Assembly (NCBI RefSeq): GCF_001263795.1
Contig: NZ_LHUR01000027.1
Location: forward strand, 62,001-126,000
Source of the DNA: Clostridium homopropionicum DSM 5847
GTDB taxonomy: Bacteria; Bacillota; Clostridia; Clostridiales; Clostridiaceae
Length of the DNA: 64,000 nt
Direction of reading: 5' to 3'
Part shown: one piece after another, positions 26,801-35,708 of the stretch
How positions within the stretch are numbered: the first letter of the stretch is position 1
How the letters are laid out: every line of letters begins with the position of its first letter
Translations under genes and position numbers: made by a program
The notes under the pieces: generated by a model
What the model saw: the letters and a program-made list of their open reading frames with translations, nothing else
Told to the model about the DNA's origin: nothing
The model's database searches: none

Positions 26801-27112
26801 GGCTTTATAATAGGTTGCAACTAAATGCTTACAACAATAATTTTTCTTCTTAAACTCATTTTTTTCATAGTCTGGGCAAGTGCAATAAGTAGAAAAGATG
26901 CTTCTATTTCTTGAATCCATTTCTATTCTGGTATGATATTCATTAAACAAGTTTTCTGAAATCACATTACCATCTATACAAATCAACTCTTCTTCACTTG
27001 TAACATCTATTGAAGAGACCAAATCATTATTTAGGACTCTTTGTCCTTTTATATAATTATTGCCGCTAGTCTCCTCAATAAATATTTGTAATAAAATATC
27101 TTCCTTCACCAT
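23867..27112 (-). CDS. SNF2-family DEAD/H helicase with SWIM zinc finger
   Basis: A 1081-residue protein. Near residue 75-95 is a SWIM zinc finger (YCTCPDYEK...YCCKHLVATY). The middle ~450 residues are an SNF2-associated region. The ATPase starts near 620 with LRDYQKIGYNWFKTL, Walker A GDEMGLGKT, box II DEAQ, SGTPIENSL, and in the second RecA lobe LISLKAGGTGLNLTSADVVI and ATDRAHRIGQ. These proteins remodel or translocate on duplex DNA; the bacterial SWIM-SNF2 role is unknown. It stands alone, with no defence genes beside it. Confidence 0.92.
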   Translation of the reverse strand: MVKEDILLQIFIEETSGNNYIKGQRVLNNDLVSSIDVTSEEELICIDGNVISENLFNEYHTRIEMDSRNRSIFSTYCTCPDYEKNEFKKKNYCCKHLVATYYKALEDLSKHPLFKEEKAIEAGIFKSKNNNLLSMLLGDEKDKDEIKIEVYINKNEWNDNISAELKIGLNYMSSNNLYILKDINHFLLAYNNNIPISYSKNFTFDRNHQKLNAKDKRLIDFIETLRNIENNKYLKRGEKSAIDGKYINIPKYLVREFFEIIKTHRVYLNEGFFFRTVETEIIHGTPDINFDLKLIKDNYILKLPDGMPIVLGSKNNVFLYGTNIYLPDYDYCYKISPYLKVFNEAKIAAIPKSNEDAILRRLIPDLNLLSNKLSLSKAIKDKIVMGKCEFKFYFDEESKNITLTLKVKYEACEFNIFHECKEKIVYRDSKAEDKVIRLLKSLGFEEIKDKFHLAWGEEYTFRFFKSEIQKLQEIGEVYYSENFKGIKNIGLNGIKGDIKSGKYDYFYMDFMIDNIPPQETKNILRAFRDNLRYYKLKTGEFIDLEEIELKKFLKLIDVVSPKSPEDNHIEIPKNKGAFLDSYLQDNNIRYIKGKAQLKEIRDKFKNISKLEFKEPKNLMGSLRDYQKIGYNWFKTLDYLGFGGILGDEMGLGKTIQAITFILSNKGSKSLIVAPTSLIYNWINEFEKFAPSVAAVGVYGAKEEREELFKKIENYDVIITTYNLLKRDLESYEKMEFDYCILDEAQYIKNPNSQNAKAIKSIKARTKFALSGTPIENSLMELWSIFDFIMPGYLYDEKRFSVRYHKKLREEKEVIEDLNRLIKPFILRRRKKDVIKELPDKIEKKLMVSLDEEQKKVYKAYADHVKAVIEKKVVEEEFKNSKIEILSYITKLRQLCLDPNVVMEDYNGGSGKIEALVEILKQSIEEGHKILIFSQFTSVLKNIRERLEREAITYSYLDGSISSAKRMDIVKGFNEGKNSIFLISLKAGGTGLNLTSADVVIHFDPWWNPAVEDQATDRAHRIGQKNVVEVIKIIAKGTIEEKIIALQEDKKKLISQLMGDELSGSEGFAALTEEEILGLFQN

Positions 27113-27157
27113 ATTTTCTCCTCAATAATTTAATCTTTAATCTTATAATTATAACAT

Positions 27158-27198
27158 AAAAATAGACTAATCACTTTAAAAGTGCCTAGTCTATTTTT
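27158..27198. terminator. Hairpin terminator
   Basis: AAAAATAGACTA pairs with TAGTCTATTTTT and an inner CACTTT/AAAGTG pair extends the stem. T-runs occur on both strands. It lies between the Fe-S protein gene at 27309 and the SNF2 gene. Confidence 0.8.
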
Positions 27199-27308
27199 TA
27201 AAGATTGGTGAGTAAACTTTCTTTCTTTTATCTCATTAGGATCTATACAATATAATTGAGATTTTACAAAAGAGCCATCTAAAACCATGTCATTTAATAA
27301 TATTTATA

Positions 27309-28160
27309 TTATCGTGGATATTGTTTATTCCAACTGCCATAGTTTCGTACATGTGTCCATGCTTTATATTCAGGATCATCAGGATTTTCAGCTAATCTTT
27401 TTTCTTCCTCAAGGTATTTTTTCATGTTACCTTTTTCATTATATAAAACCCGATCCTTTCCAACAGGACACACCTTTGTACAAATACCACAAGGATAAGC
27501 TTTATCACGGCTTAATTCACTGTGTCGATCTATACAAGGAATGGGAATAAATTCACTTTTAACTTGATGTTTATCTCGAATAATTATTGAATCCACAGGG
27601 CAGCATTTAGCACAAGCTCCACATCTAATACATAAGTCTTTTTCTATAATTGGGTCAGGTTCTAAAATTGCAGAAGTAAAAACAGATACAAGTCGTACTC
27701 TTGGTCCAAATTCAGGAGTAAGGAGACAATTATTTAATCCCACATCGCCTAGCCCTGCGTATTTACCTGCCATAATGTGGCTAAAGGCAGCTTGAGGTCT
27801 ATCTTTTAAAAGCCTTAAATTTCCATATCCATCTCTAGTAAAAAAATAAGAAGCATGACCAAGCCTGTTTAAGTAACGTACTAGATTAAATGCCATATCA
27901 TCTAAAACACGGTTTGCTGTATCATAGGTTTCTTTATGTAATATAGATGGCGTAGTATCTACTATTGGTAGAGGCATACCTACCCCAATTACAATAACTG
28001 TTCTTGCTTGCTCAAAAATAGCTTGTGGTCTAAAATCTGGAGGAACTTCATTATCCTCTTCCCATCTTTCTACAGAAGCAAATCCTATAATATCAGCTCC
28101 AGCATCTAAGCAAAATTGTTTAATTTTATCCTTCAATTCACGATTATTATTCATTGTCAA
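27309..28160 (-). CDS. 4Fe-4S double-cluster protein, epoxyqueuosine reductase-like
   Basis: A 283-residue protein related to QueG but shorter and without its cobalamin HEAT tail. The N-terminal half has GADIIGFASVERWE and VIGVGMPLP; the C-terminal half has two [4Fe-4S] motifs, CIRCGACAKCCPVD and CGICTKVCPVGKD. QueG reduces epoxyqueuosine in tRNA; shorter relatives are often annotated as reductive-dehalogenase-like and have unknown substrates. It is followed by a terminator and is 35 bp after the EFR1 gene, probably co-transcribed. Confidence 0.75.
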   Translation of the reverse strand: MTMNNNRELKDKIKQFCLDAGADIIGFASVERWEEDNEVPPDFRPQAIFEQARTVIVIGVGMPLPIVDTTPSILHKETYDTANRVLDDMAFNLVRYLNRLGHASYFFTRDGYGNLRLLKDRPQAAFSHIMAGKYAGLGDVGLNNCLLTPEFGPRVRLVSVFTSAILEPDPIIEKDLCIRCGACAKCCPVDSIIIRDKHQVKSEFIPIPCIDRHSELSRDKAYPCGICTKVCPVGKDRVLYNEKGNMKKYLEEEKRLAENPDDPEYKAWTHVRNYGSWNKQYPR

Positions 28161-28195
28161 TCTCCTAGCTTCATTTGTTTAAGTTATTAATCGTA

Positions 28196-28984
28196 TTAAT
28201 AAGTAGTAAATAATTTGTCCCCAATGTTTGGATTTATATATCTTCCCTTCTTTTCTGTGCCTTTTCCATATTGAATTGCTTTAACTGGACAAATATGAAT
28301 ACAAGCTAAGCATTGTGTGCATTTATTTTTCCACTGAGGTTTTTTATTAACCCTAATGGTATTAGAATTGCACACCTTCTCGCATAATCCACAACTATTA
28401 CATTTATCGCTTACCGTAAATTTTCTTGTATTTATTGCATTTTTATTAAATAGTGGATTTATTACCGAAGTTAAAATTCCAGGAAACAATCCTTTATTAA
28501 CAAGAAATACTCCTTCTTTTCTTTCTTTAATAATCCTATTTATATTTCTTAGAGCTTCTTCTGCTGCTGAGAGCTTTTCTGCTTGAACTTTTTTCGAGTC
28601 AATATCGCCCATTATAATATAGTTATTAGGCATTTTAAGTGAAAACCCGCTTTTTAACTGCATATCATTTTTCTTTAATAAATTGTCCAGAACCTTCATG
28701 GTATTTCCTATATTCTCTCCGCAGGTTGCTACTGAAAAAATATAATTGTTTTTATAGTTGTCAAACTTTAATTTTTCAATAAAATTAAGAACCATTTTAG
28801 GTGGTGCCCAAGCATATACAGGAAATACAAAACCTATTATTTCCCCTTCTCTTAAAGTATATTGAAATTTTCCATCGACACTATTCATTTCTTTAGCTAT
28901 AGAAATTAGCTGTTCATTATTATGCCATGCAATGTTTTTAGCTACTTGTAAAGAATTTCCTGTACCTGTGAAATAAAATATCAT
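28196..28984 (-). CDS. EFR1-type flavodoxin-ferredoxin protein
   Basis: A 262-residue protein that starts with a flavodoxin fold (MIFYFTGTGNSLQVAKNIA, the FMN-phosphate loop) and ends with two [4Fe-4S] ferredoxin motifs (CNSCGLCEKVCNS and CTQCLACIHICPV). This is the EFRO family layout. It should act as a cytoplasmic electron carrier. A TGAT-rich leader with GGAGG precedes the ATG. It probably works with the Fe-S protein downstream. Confidence 0.88.
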   Translation of the reverse strand: MIFYFTGTGNSLQVAKNIAWHNNEQLISIAKEMNSVDGKFQYTLREGEIIGFVFPVYAWAPPKMVLNFIEKLKFDNYKNNYIFSVATCGENIGNTMKVLDNLLKKNDMQLKSGFSLKMPNNYIIMGDIDSKKVQAEKLSAAEEALRNINRIIKERKEGVFLVNKGLFPGILTSVINPLFNKNAINTRKFTVSDKCNSCGLCEKVCNSNTIRVNKKPQWKNKCTQCLACIHICPVKAIQYGKGTEKKGRYINPNIGDKLFTTY

Positions 28985-29074
28985 ATGAAATCCTCCTATA
29001 AATTTACATGGATATAACTTTATAATATTATATTATATCATTATTATGTTAATATTTAGTAGTAATTTTATAAA

Positions 29075-29106
29075 ATAAAAGCATAGGAATATTCCTATGC
29101 TTTTAT
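29075..29106. terminator. Perfect palindromic terminator
   Basis: ATAAAAGCATAGGAAT is directly followed by its exact reverse complement, with T-rich ends on both strands. It lies 20 bp after the uraA stop. Confidence 0.8.
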
Positions 29107-29125
29107 TTTATATATTATATATATT

Positions 29126-30418
29126 TTATTCTTTTTCATTCATTAAATTAAGTTTGTCAAGTATTATAAATACTAAGTTTAGTATTATTCCTACTATTGT
29201 AGCTAATGCCATTCCTTTTAATTCAATAACTCCAACTTGAACTTTTATACCACTTAATCCAATAATCAGTATAGTAGAAGTTAATATTAAATTTCTTGAT
29301 TTTGAAAAATCCACATCTCCTTCAATAAAGGTTCTTAATCCAGACGTTGCAATAGTTCCGAAAAGGAGCAAAGAAATACCGCCAATTACAGGTGTTGGTA
29401 TACTGCTTATTACAGCTGCTAGCTTTCCAGAGAAGCCAAGAACAATTGATAGAGCGCCTGCACCCATTACTACATAAGTGCTGTAAACTTTAGTAATAGC
29501 CATTACTCCGATGTTTTCCCCATAGGTAGTTGTTGGAACTGCTCCGAACATACCTGATAGCGTAGTTGAAAGTCCATCTCCAAGTAATGATCTATGTAAC
29601 CCTGGATCTTTAGTAAGATCTTTACCCATAATACTTCCTGTTACAACAAGATGCCCTATATGCTCTGCTATTACAACAAAAGTAGCTGGTAATATTATAA
29701 TAATTGCATTCAAATCAAATTTAGCTAACTGTAAATGCGGCATTGCAATAATGCTAGCTTGTGAAACTCCACTAAAGTTTACCAAGCCTACTGCCCATGC
29801 AGTAATGTAGCCTACAATTACACCAATTAATATTGGAATTACTTTTAAAAATCCTCTTAATATTACAGAAGCTAAAATTACTGTTATTAGTGTTACCATA
29901 GATACTGTAACCCATGTAGGATTTAATGTTTGAGTGTTAGCTCCTCCTACTGGAAATCCAGCCATATCTGCTGCTGTAGAAGCTAATTCTAAACCGATTA
30001 TTGCAACTATAGCTCCCATAGATGCTGGCGGGAATAATTTATTAATCCATCCTATGCCTGTAAATTTAACTATTAATGCTACTGCTGAAAAAATAAGTCC
30101 TGATACTACAAATCCACCTTGGATATATGAAAAATCATATCCTTTTCCCATTAAGAAAAATGCTGGTGATAAAAATGCAAAACTTGATCCTAAGAATGCT
30201 GGAATTTTTCTCTTTGTTAAAAATGCATATAATAGTGTACCGATACCATTAAAAAATAATACAATTGCAGGATCAATTTTGAATAATATTGGAACTAGGA
30301 CAGATGCTCCAAACATTGCAAATAAATGTTGAAGACTTAATGGAATTGCCTTTTGAAGTGATAATTTTTCTTGAGCATCAACTGTTGTTGTCTCAGATTG
30401 TACATTGTTGCTTAACAT
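29126..30418 (-). CDS. uraA: Uracil permease (NCS2 family)
   Basis: A 430-residue NCS2 transporter with about 12-14 membrane spans. LQHLFAMFGASVLVPILF is the family N-terminus; VIAEHIGHLVVTGSIMGKDL carries the substrate-contacting Glu/His; TTTYGENIGVMAITKVYS is the second half signature. I start it at the ATG at 30418 after AAAGGGGGATAA; a longer frame runs upstream through the leader. The PyrR-like leader supports uracil over xanthine as substrate. Confidence 0.9.
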   Translation of the reverse strand: MLSNNVQSETTTVDAQEKLSLQKAIPLSLQHLFAMFGASVLVPILFKIDPAIVLFFNGIGTLLYAFLTKRKIPAFLGSSFAFLSPAFFLMGKGYDFSYIQGGFVVSGLIFSAVALIVKFTGIGWINKLFPPASMGAIVAIIGLELASTAADMAGFPVGGANTQTLNPTWVTVSMVTLITVILASVILRGFLKVIPILIGVIVGYITAWAVGLVNFSGVSQASIIAMPHLQLAKFDLNAIIIILPATFVVIAEHIGHLVVTGSIMGKDLTKDPGLHRSLLGDGLSTTLSGMFGAVPTTTYGENIGVMAITKVYSTYVVMGAGALSIVLGFSGKLAAVISSIPTPVIGGISLLLFGTIATSGLRTFIEGDVDFSKSRNLILTSTILIIGLSGIKVQVGVIELKGMALATIVGIILNLVFIILDKLNLMNEKE

Positions 30419-30426
30419 AATTTTAT

Positions 30427-30480
30427 CCCCCTTTTGTTTTTGGGGAAGCATTTGCTTCCTTCTTAGTCTCACTGGACTAA
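30427..30480 (-). promoter_or_regulatory. PyrR-type RNA leader of uraA
   Basis: On the minus strand, TTAGTCCAGTGAGACTAA (30480-30463) folds into a hairpin whose loop matches the PyrR-binding consensus (UCCAGNGAGGCU-like). It is followed by a GGAAGCA/TGCTTCC hairpin (30459-30444). The CCCC at 30445-30442 can pair with the ribosome-binding GGGGG at 30431-30427. There is no T-run, so control may be at translation. UMP-bound PyrR would close the site when pyrimidines are plentiful. Confidence 0.6.
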
Positions 30481-30576
30481 ATTAAAGTTACTTTTGATAT
30501 GTTTTCTTTAATCCATAAGAACTATATCACAGTTTGCATGATTTTTCAATACGAATTATCCTAAATTTTGATTCTT

Positions 30577-30644
30577 AGTGACCAGTGACTAATTCCCAGT
30601 AACCAGTTTTTATTAAATCTACTGGCAACTGGTCACTGGTTACT
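30577..30644. repeat. Imperfect inverted repeat with 25-nt arms
   Basis: Arms at 30577-30601 and 30620-30644 match in 21 of 25 positions and are built from AGTGACCAGTGAC/GTCACTGGT units. It lies between uraA and the ABC transporter operon. It resembles the CCAGTGACCAGT intergenic repeats seen in some Firmicutes more than a terminator, as no T-run follows. Confidence 0.55.
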
Positions 30645-30682
30645 TAAGAAAAATGCGTCGCGTTTTCTTTTATTACAAAATT

Positions 30683-30722
30683 AAAGATCTTAAATTAAAA
30701 CTAATTTCAATTTAAGATCTTT
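30683..30722 (-). terminator. Terminator of the amino-acid ABC operon
   Basis: AAAGATCTTAAATT (30683-30696) pairs with AATTTAAGATCTTT (30709-30722). It lies 12 bp after the ATPase stop. Confidence 0.75.
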
Positions 30723-30734
30723 TTTCAAATTGTG

Positions 30735-31475
30735 TTACATTTCATTTAATGTTCTTTTCAAGAATTCCTTTGTTCTTTCATGTATTGGATTATTGAAAAT
30801 TTGTTCTGGAGTTCCCTCTTCAGCAATAACCCCTTTGTCCATAAATACTACTCTATTAGATACCTCTTTTGCAAATCCCATTTCATGAGTTACAATTAAC
30901 ATTGTAAGACCGGTTCCAGCAAGTTCCTTCATTACTTTTAGAACTTCTCCTACCATTTCAGGATCGAGAGCTGAAGTTGGCTCATCAAATAACATAACAT
31001 CCGGCTCCATAGAAAGTGCTCTAGCAATAGCTACACGCTGTTTTTGCCCACCAGATAATTGTCTTGGTTTAGCGTTAATATATTGCTCCATTCCAACAAC
31101 CTTTAAATACTTCATAGCTACTTTTTCTGCTTGTTCTTTTGAACGCTTTAAGACTTTTATTTGACCTACAGTACAGTTGCTTAAAACATTATGATTATTA
31201 AATAAGTTGAATTGTTGGAATACCATACCTAACTTTGTTCTATATGCATAAATATCATGCTTGTCATCTAAAATGTTTTCACCATTATAAATAATTGCAC
31301 CGCCACTTGGTTTTTCAAGTAAATTAACACAACGAAGAAGAGTTGATTTACCAGAACCTGATGAACCAATAATGCATACTACTTCTCCTTTATTTACTGA
31401 AAAATCTATATCTTTTAACACCTCATGATTTCCAAAGGATTTACTTAAGTGTTGAATATCAATTACTTTTTCCAT
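30735..31475 (-). CDS. Polar amino acid ABC transporter ATP-binding protein
   Basis: A 246-residue ABC ATPase of the GlnQ/ArtP type. Walker [14 protein letters not shown] (~35-47), Q-loop [11 protein letters not shown], signature [15 protein letters not shown], Walker [16 protein letters not shown] and switch His in [11 protein letters not shown] are all intact. It is the last gene of a binding protein-permease-ATPase operon. Confidence 0.95.
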   Translation of the reverse strand: MEKVIDIQHLSKSFGNHEVLKDIDFSVNKGEVVCIIGSSGSGKSTLLRCVNLLEKPSGGAIIYNGENILDDKHDIYAYRTKLGMVFQQFNLFNNHNVLSNCTVGQIKVLKRSKEQAEKVAMKYLKVVGMEQYINAKPRQLSGGQKQRVAIARALSMEPDVMLFDEPTSALDPEMVGEVLKVMKELAGTGLTMLIVTHEMGFAKEVSNRVVFMDKGVIAEEGTPEQIFNNPIHERTKEFLKRTLNEM

Positions 31476-31493
31476 GATTACCTTAAACCTCCT

Positions 31494-32276
31494 CTAGAAT
31501 TGACCAACTCCACCATTTTTTGTTCTACGAAGCATATCTTCAGGTGTTTCTACCTGCATTTGGTTACCAATCATAATATAATTGTCTGGACCATCTAATT
31601 TTCTTTCTATAAAACGTAAAATTCTTGTAACTGTAAAAGTCATTATAAAATAAATAACACATGCAACAAAGAAGGATTCAAAATATCTAAAGTTGTTTCC
31701 TGCAATAGATTTTGTTTGGAAATATAATTCTGTTACAGAAATTACATTCAATACAGAAGTATCTTTAATGTTTATTACAAATTCATTTCCTGTTGCTGGT
31801 AGAATATTACGAATAACCTGTGGCAGTACCACATTAAACATAGTTTGAATATGGTTCATTCCTATAGCATGAGCTGCTTCAAATTGCCCTCTGTCAATAG
31901 ATACTATACCACCACGAACAATTTCTGACATGTAAGCACCTGTATTTATGGAAACAATAAAGATTGCAGCAACAATCCTATTCATATCTACTCCAAAAGC
32001 CAAAGCTGAACCATAATATATTACCATTGCTTGTACAATCATAGGTGTACCACGGAAAAATTCTATATATACGGAAAGAATTGCATTTATAACCTTTAAA
32101 AATACTCTTTTGGACCCTCTCTCTGGCATTGGAATAGTTCGTATTACACCAATTAATAAACCTATCATAGAGCCTAAAATTGTGCCAATTATTGAAATGT
32201 AAAGCGTCACACCAGCTCCACGAATGAACATTGGTCCGTTGTTTGAAATAATTTTTACTAGCCACTCAAAGCTCAT
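31494..32276 (-). CDS. Polar amino acid ABC transporter permease
   Basis: A 260-residue permease of the HisM/GlnP family with about five membrane spans. The N-terminal segment GAGVTLYISIIGTILGSMIG and the EAA loop (EAAHAIGMNHIQTMFNVVLP) are typical. It forms the membrane pore with the ATPase 18 bp downstream. Confidence 0.93.
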   Translation of the reverse strand: MSFEWLVKIISNNGPMFIRGAGVTLYISIIGTILGSMIGLLIGVIRTIPMPERGSKRVFLKVINAILSVYIEFFRGTPMIVQAMVIYYGSALAFGVDMNRIVAAIFIVSINTGAYMSEIVRGGIVSIDRGQFEAAHAIGMNHIQTMFNVVLPQVIRNILPATGNEFVINIKDTSVLNVISVTELYFQTKSIAGNNFRYFESFFVACVIYFIMTFTVTRILRFIERKLDGPDNYIMIGNQMQVETPEDMLRRTKNGGVGQF

Positions 32277-32342
32277 TTTTCTCCTCCTTAAAACACATTA
32301 TAAAACCGACTGCATAAAAATGCACCCGGTTTACAATTATCA

Positions 32343-33176
32343 CTATTTAGCTGCTGGTTGATTCTTAATTGCAGTGTCCATAATAGTTTTACGTTGTTCT
32401 TCTGAGATACCTTTTAATATTTCATTTATTTTTGGAGTTAATTCACTACCCTTTGCAACACCTACGGCGATTGCAGTATCATCATCTGATGTTACAAATT
32501 TATCTTTAAATTCTACCATTTTAAAGTTTTTATTAGCAGTTTCAGCACTTACTCCTTCTGGACGTTCAGAAACATAACCATCAATCATTCCTGATTCAAG
32601 AGCAACTCTCATAGCAGGGAAATTGTCCATAGCTGGTTGCTTTGCTACACCTTTAATTTGGTCGATTACAGAATAGTGGAATGTATTTAATTGAGCAGTA
32701 ACTTTAGCTCCATTAAAATCTTGTATTGAAGTAGCTCCTTCATATTTTCCGCCCTTTTTAACAACCATAACTAAATCTGACTTATAATAATTATCTGAAA
32801 AGTCAATTGTCTTTTTACGTTCAGCTGTTGGTGACATACCTGCTACAATTGCATCAATTTTGCCTGAAGTTAGTGCTGGTACAAGACCATCCCATTCAGT
32901 TTTAACAACTACCAATTCTTTTCCTAATCCATCAGCAATCTTTTTAGCTATTTCTATATCATATCCGCCTGCATATTCTGAACTTCCATCGATCTTAACA
33001 GCACCATTTGAATTATCAGTTTGAGTCCAGTTGAATGGAGCATAACCACATTCAAGTCCTACTTTAAAAGTTCCTTTTTTTGCAGCATCTGCATTACCTT
33101 TTGATCCACACCCTGTTAATAGCATAATAGCAGATATTGACATTGCTATTGACAATAATAGTTTCTTTTTCATCAT
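32343..33176 (-). CDS. Amino acid ABC transporter substrate-binding lipoprotein
   Basis: A 277-residue type 2 periplasmic-binding-fold protein with a lipoprotein signal (MMKKKLLLSIAMSISAIMLL, lipobox LTGC). The core shows VGLECGYAPFNW, GYDIEIAKKIADGL, SGKIDAIVAGMSPTAERKKT and DFSDNYYKSDLV. I start it at 33176 after GAGGGGGAAAT; the next ATG codon is also possible. Exact ligand is unknown; Gln, Arg or Lys uptake is likely. Confidence 0.92.
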   Translation of the reverse strand: MMKKKLLLSIAMSISAIMLLTGCGSKGNADAAKKGTFKVGLECGYAPFNWTQTDNSNGAVKIDGSSEYAGGYDIEIAKKIADGLGKELVVVKTEWDGLVPALTSGKIDAIVAGMSPTAERKKTIDFSDNYYKSDLVMVVKKGGKYEGATSIQDFNGAKVTAQLNTFHYSVIDQIKGVAKQPAMDNFPAMRVALESGMIDGYVSERPEGVSAETANKNFKMVEFKDKFVTSDDDTAIAVGVAKGSELTPKINEILKGISEEQRKTIMDTAIKNQPAAK

Positions 33177-33230
33177 ATTTCCCCCTCTTGCCATATTCAA
33201 TTTAAAATTCGATTTGGAAACTAAAAAGGT

Positions 33231-33245
33231 AAATAACTGAAAATT
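33231..33245 (-). promoter_or_regulatory. Candidate CodY box
   Basis: The minus strand reads AATTTTCAGTTATTT, 12 of 15 matches to the CodY consensus AATTTTCWGAAAATT, upstream of the amino-acid transporter. CodY usually represses such operons when branched-chain amino acids are plentiful. Weak evidence in AT-rich DNA. Confidence 0.35.
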
Positions 33246-33420
33246 TTACCAATTTATAATTTCATAAAATATTTCCCACTCATTTTAATAATTTTATCAT
33301 TAATTTTAAATGGTTTCAAGGGTAATATAATTTCCATATGGTCATAATAATTTATAAATATAAATTATTTCTTTATAAATTCTCATTATTAGGGAGATAT
33401 ATTATCTTAAATTTTTATAT

Positions 33421-34191
33421 TTATCTAATTGCATTTTTCATCATTCTCACATATTCAGTTACATGAGGTATACAATCCTCTCCATGTTTCTCGACAATTT
33501 TTACGATGGCGCTTCCTACAATGACTCCATCAGAAAACTTAGACATTGTTGAAGCTTGTTCTGGAGTGGATATACCAAACCCAATGGCGCATGGAATATC
33601 CCTAACCTCCTTCACAGTTTTAATCATTTTCTCAACGTGATTTCCAATTTCCTTTCTCACACCAGTAACTCCCATTGAAGAAACACAATAAATAAATCCC
33701 TCGGCTCCACTTGCAATCATTCTTATGCGATTTTCAGAGGTTGGAGCAATCATAGAAATTAATTTCACTCCATACTTTGAGCAAAATGGCATTAATTCCT
33801 CCTTTTCTTCAAAGGGTACATCAGGTACGATAATTGCGTCTACACCTACTTCATTACAATTTTTCATGAACTTTTCTGTACCATAAGTAAATATAGGATT
33901 TACATAGGTCATAAAAGCAATAGGAATATTACATGCTTTACGAATGCGTTTCATCATAGAGAATATTTTATCTGTTGTTGCTCCAGCTGAAAGGGCACGC
34001 ATATCTGCATCTTGAATTACTGGTCCTTCTGCTATTGGATCAGAAAAGGGTATACCAAGTTCAATTAAATCTGCGCCAGCCTCTGCCATTTTATATACTA
34101 ACTGCTCAGTTATTTCAATAGATGGGTCCCCTGCAGTTATAAATGGTATAAATGCCTTGCCTTTTGAAAAAACTTCTCCTATTCTATTCAT
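33421..34191 (-). CDS. trpA: Tryptophan synthase alpha chain
   Basis: A 256-residue TIM barrel. [15 protein letters not shown], catalytic Glu in [20 protein letters not shown] with the following Asp, and [27 protein letters not shown] (phosphate site; quoted only in part as family motif GVIVGSAIV) are conserved. It cleaves indole-3-glycerol phosphate to indole. It overlaps trpB by 8 bp, ensuring coupled synthesis. Confidence 0.95.
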   Translation of the reverse strand: MNRIGEVFSKGKAFIPFITAGDPSIEITEQLVYKMAEAGADLIELGIPFSDPIAEGPVIQDADMRALSAGATTDKIFSMMKRIRKACNIPIAFMTYVNPIFTYGTEKFMKNCNEVGVDAIIVPDVPFEEKEELMPFCSKYGVKLISMIAPTSENRIRMIASGAEGFIYCVSSMGVTGVRKEIGNHVEKMIKTVKEVRDIPCAIGFGISTPEQASTMSKFSDGVIVGSAIVKIVEKHGEDCIPHVTEYVRMMKNAIR

Positions 34192-35368
34192 AAATTTTAA
34201 CCCCCCTATAACGTGCTATAGCAGCAACATCTTTATCTCCTCTACCAGAAAGATTTATTACAATTACTTTATCCTTATCCATAGTTGGTGCTATTTTTTT
34301 TGCATATGCAACGGCATGTGCACTCTCTATAGCCGGAATAATACCTTCAGTACGTGAAAGGTATTCAAAGGCCTCCACAGCTTCATTATCAGTAACTGGT
34401 ACATATTCGGCTCTTCCTAAATCTCGAAGATGTGCATGTTCAGGCCCTACTCCAGGATAATCAAGTCCAGCGGAAATAGAATATACTGGTGCTATTTGTC
34501 CATACTCATCTTGACAAAAGTATGATTTCATCCCGTGAAATATCCCTATGGACCCAACTGCCATTGTTGCAGCAGTTTTATCTGTATCAACTCCATGTCC
34601 AGCTGCTTCACATCCAATTAGGCGAACCTGTGAATCCTCTATGAAGTCATGAAATAATCCAATTGCGTTGCTGCCTCCTCCAACGCAAGCTATGAGAACA
34701 TCAGGAAGCCTGCCTTCTTTTTCTTTTATTTGCTGCTTTACTTCACGTCCTATTATACTTTGAAAATCGCGAACTATTGTTGGAAAAGGATGAGGTCCCA
34801 TTACAGATCCAAGTACGTAATGAGTGTCCTTTACCCTTTGTGTCCATTCACGCATGGTTTCATTTACTGCATCTTTAAGTGTCTGAGTTCCGCTGGTAAC
34901 AGAATGTACCTTTGCTCCAAGCAGCTTCATTCTATAAACATTAAGGGCCTGTCGATCTGTATCCTCTTTACCCATATATATTTCGCATTCAATTCCCATT
35001 AGTGCTGCTGCTGTAGCTGTAGCAACTCCATGCTGACCAGCACCTGTTTCTGCAATTACACGGGTTTTTCCCATTCGTTTTGCAAGAAGCACTTGTCCAA
35101 GAACGTTATTTATTTTATGTGAGCCAGTATGATTTAAATCTTCTCTTTTTAGATAAATCTTTGCACCGCCCAAATCTTTTGTCATCTTTTCGGCATAATA
35201 AAGCATTGAAGGTCTTCCTGCATAGTTATTTAAAAGCTCCTTTAGCTCCTGAATAAATGTAGGATCATTTTTATAATAATTATAGGCATCTTCAAGTTCA
35301 ATAACTGCATTCATCAAAGTTTCTGGAATATATTGACCACCATGGATTCCAAATCTTCCTTTTAACAT
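34184..35368 (-). CDS. trpB: Tryptophan synthase beta chain
   Basis: A 394-residue PLP enzyme joining indole to serine. It opens [18 protein letters not shown]; the PLP lysine is in [20 protein letters not shown] holds the phosphate. I start it at the ATG at 35368 after AAGGAGGAC; the frame extends upstream only through the T-box leader. It is the first gene of a two-gene trpBA unit; other trp genes must be elsewhere or absent. Confidence 0.96.
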   Translation of the reverse strand: MLKGRFGIHGGQYIPETLMNAVIELEDAYNYYKNDPTFIQELKELLNNYAGRPSMLYYAEKMTKDLGGAKIYLKREDLNHTGSHKINNVLGQVLLAKRMGKTRVIAETGAGQHGVATATAAALMGIECEIYMGKEDTDRQALNVYRMKLLGAKVHSVTSGTQTLKDAVNETMREWTQRVKDTHYVLGSVMGPHPFPTIVRDFQSIIGREVKQQIKEKEGRLPDVLIACVGGGSNAIGLFHDFIEDSQVRLIGCEAAGHGVDTDKTAATMAVGSIGIFHGMKSYFCQDEYGQIAPVYSISAGLDYPGVGPEHAHLRDLGRAEYVPVTDNEAVEAFEYLSRTEGIIPAIESAHAVAYAKKIAPTMDKDKVIVINLSGRGDKDVAAIARYRGVKIYE

Positions 35369-35394
35369 TTTAATAGTCCTCCTTAATAAAATAA

Positions 35395-35666
35395 TAAAAT
35401 AAAAAAAGCTTTCATCCCTAAAAGGGACAAAAGCTTGAAAGCTCTGCGGTACCACCCAAATTGACGATAAATCGCCCACTCCTTTTGTATACAATCATAT
35501 ACACCTTACTGATAACGGACAAGGTTCCCGTAAGCGCCTACTCTAAAAAATTTCGGGCTTCCCTCACAAGTCCATTCAGAATAATCTTTATAACCGCATT
35601 CTCACCAACTAGCGATTCTCTGAGTATAAGTAATCATTCCTACTCCTCTTGCTCACAGGTTTATTG
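35395..35666 (-). ncRNA. T-box riboswitch, tryptophan-specific (trpBA leader)
   Basis: The minus strand holds the T-box core TGGTACCGC followed by a terminator (AAGCTTTTGTCCCT pairing with AGGGATGAAAGCTT, then TTTTTTT). Upstream is a stem I region whose specifier loop reads GAATGGACT, placing a TGG Trp codon in the decoding position. Uncharged tRNA-Trp should favour the antiterminator and switch on trpBA. Confidence 0.9.
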
Positions 35667-35672
35667 TTTAAA

Positions 35673-35701
35673 ATTTTAACACTGATAAATCTCTTTGTCA
35701 A
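35673..35701 (-). promoter_or_regulatory. Sigma-A promoter of the trpBA T-box transcript
   Basis: TTGACA (35701-35696) and TAAAAT (35678-35673) are spaced by 17 bp on the minus strand. The -35 box is only 7 bp after the hydG stop. Confidence 0.75.
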
Positions 35702-35708
35702 CTCATAT

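Noticed and set aside
23867-27112. SNF2/SWIM helicase as part of a defence island
   Set aside because: No methyltransferase, nuclease, Argonaute or other defence partner is next to it; neighbours are Fe-S and pilus genes.
27132-27287. 52-codon minus-strand frame starting MVLDGSFVKSQ
   Set aside because: It runs through a terminator hairpin, has no ribosome binding site and no recognised similarity.
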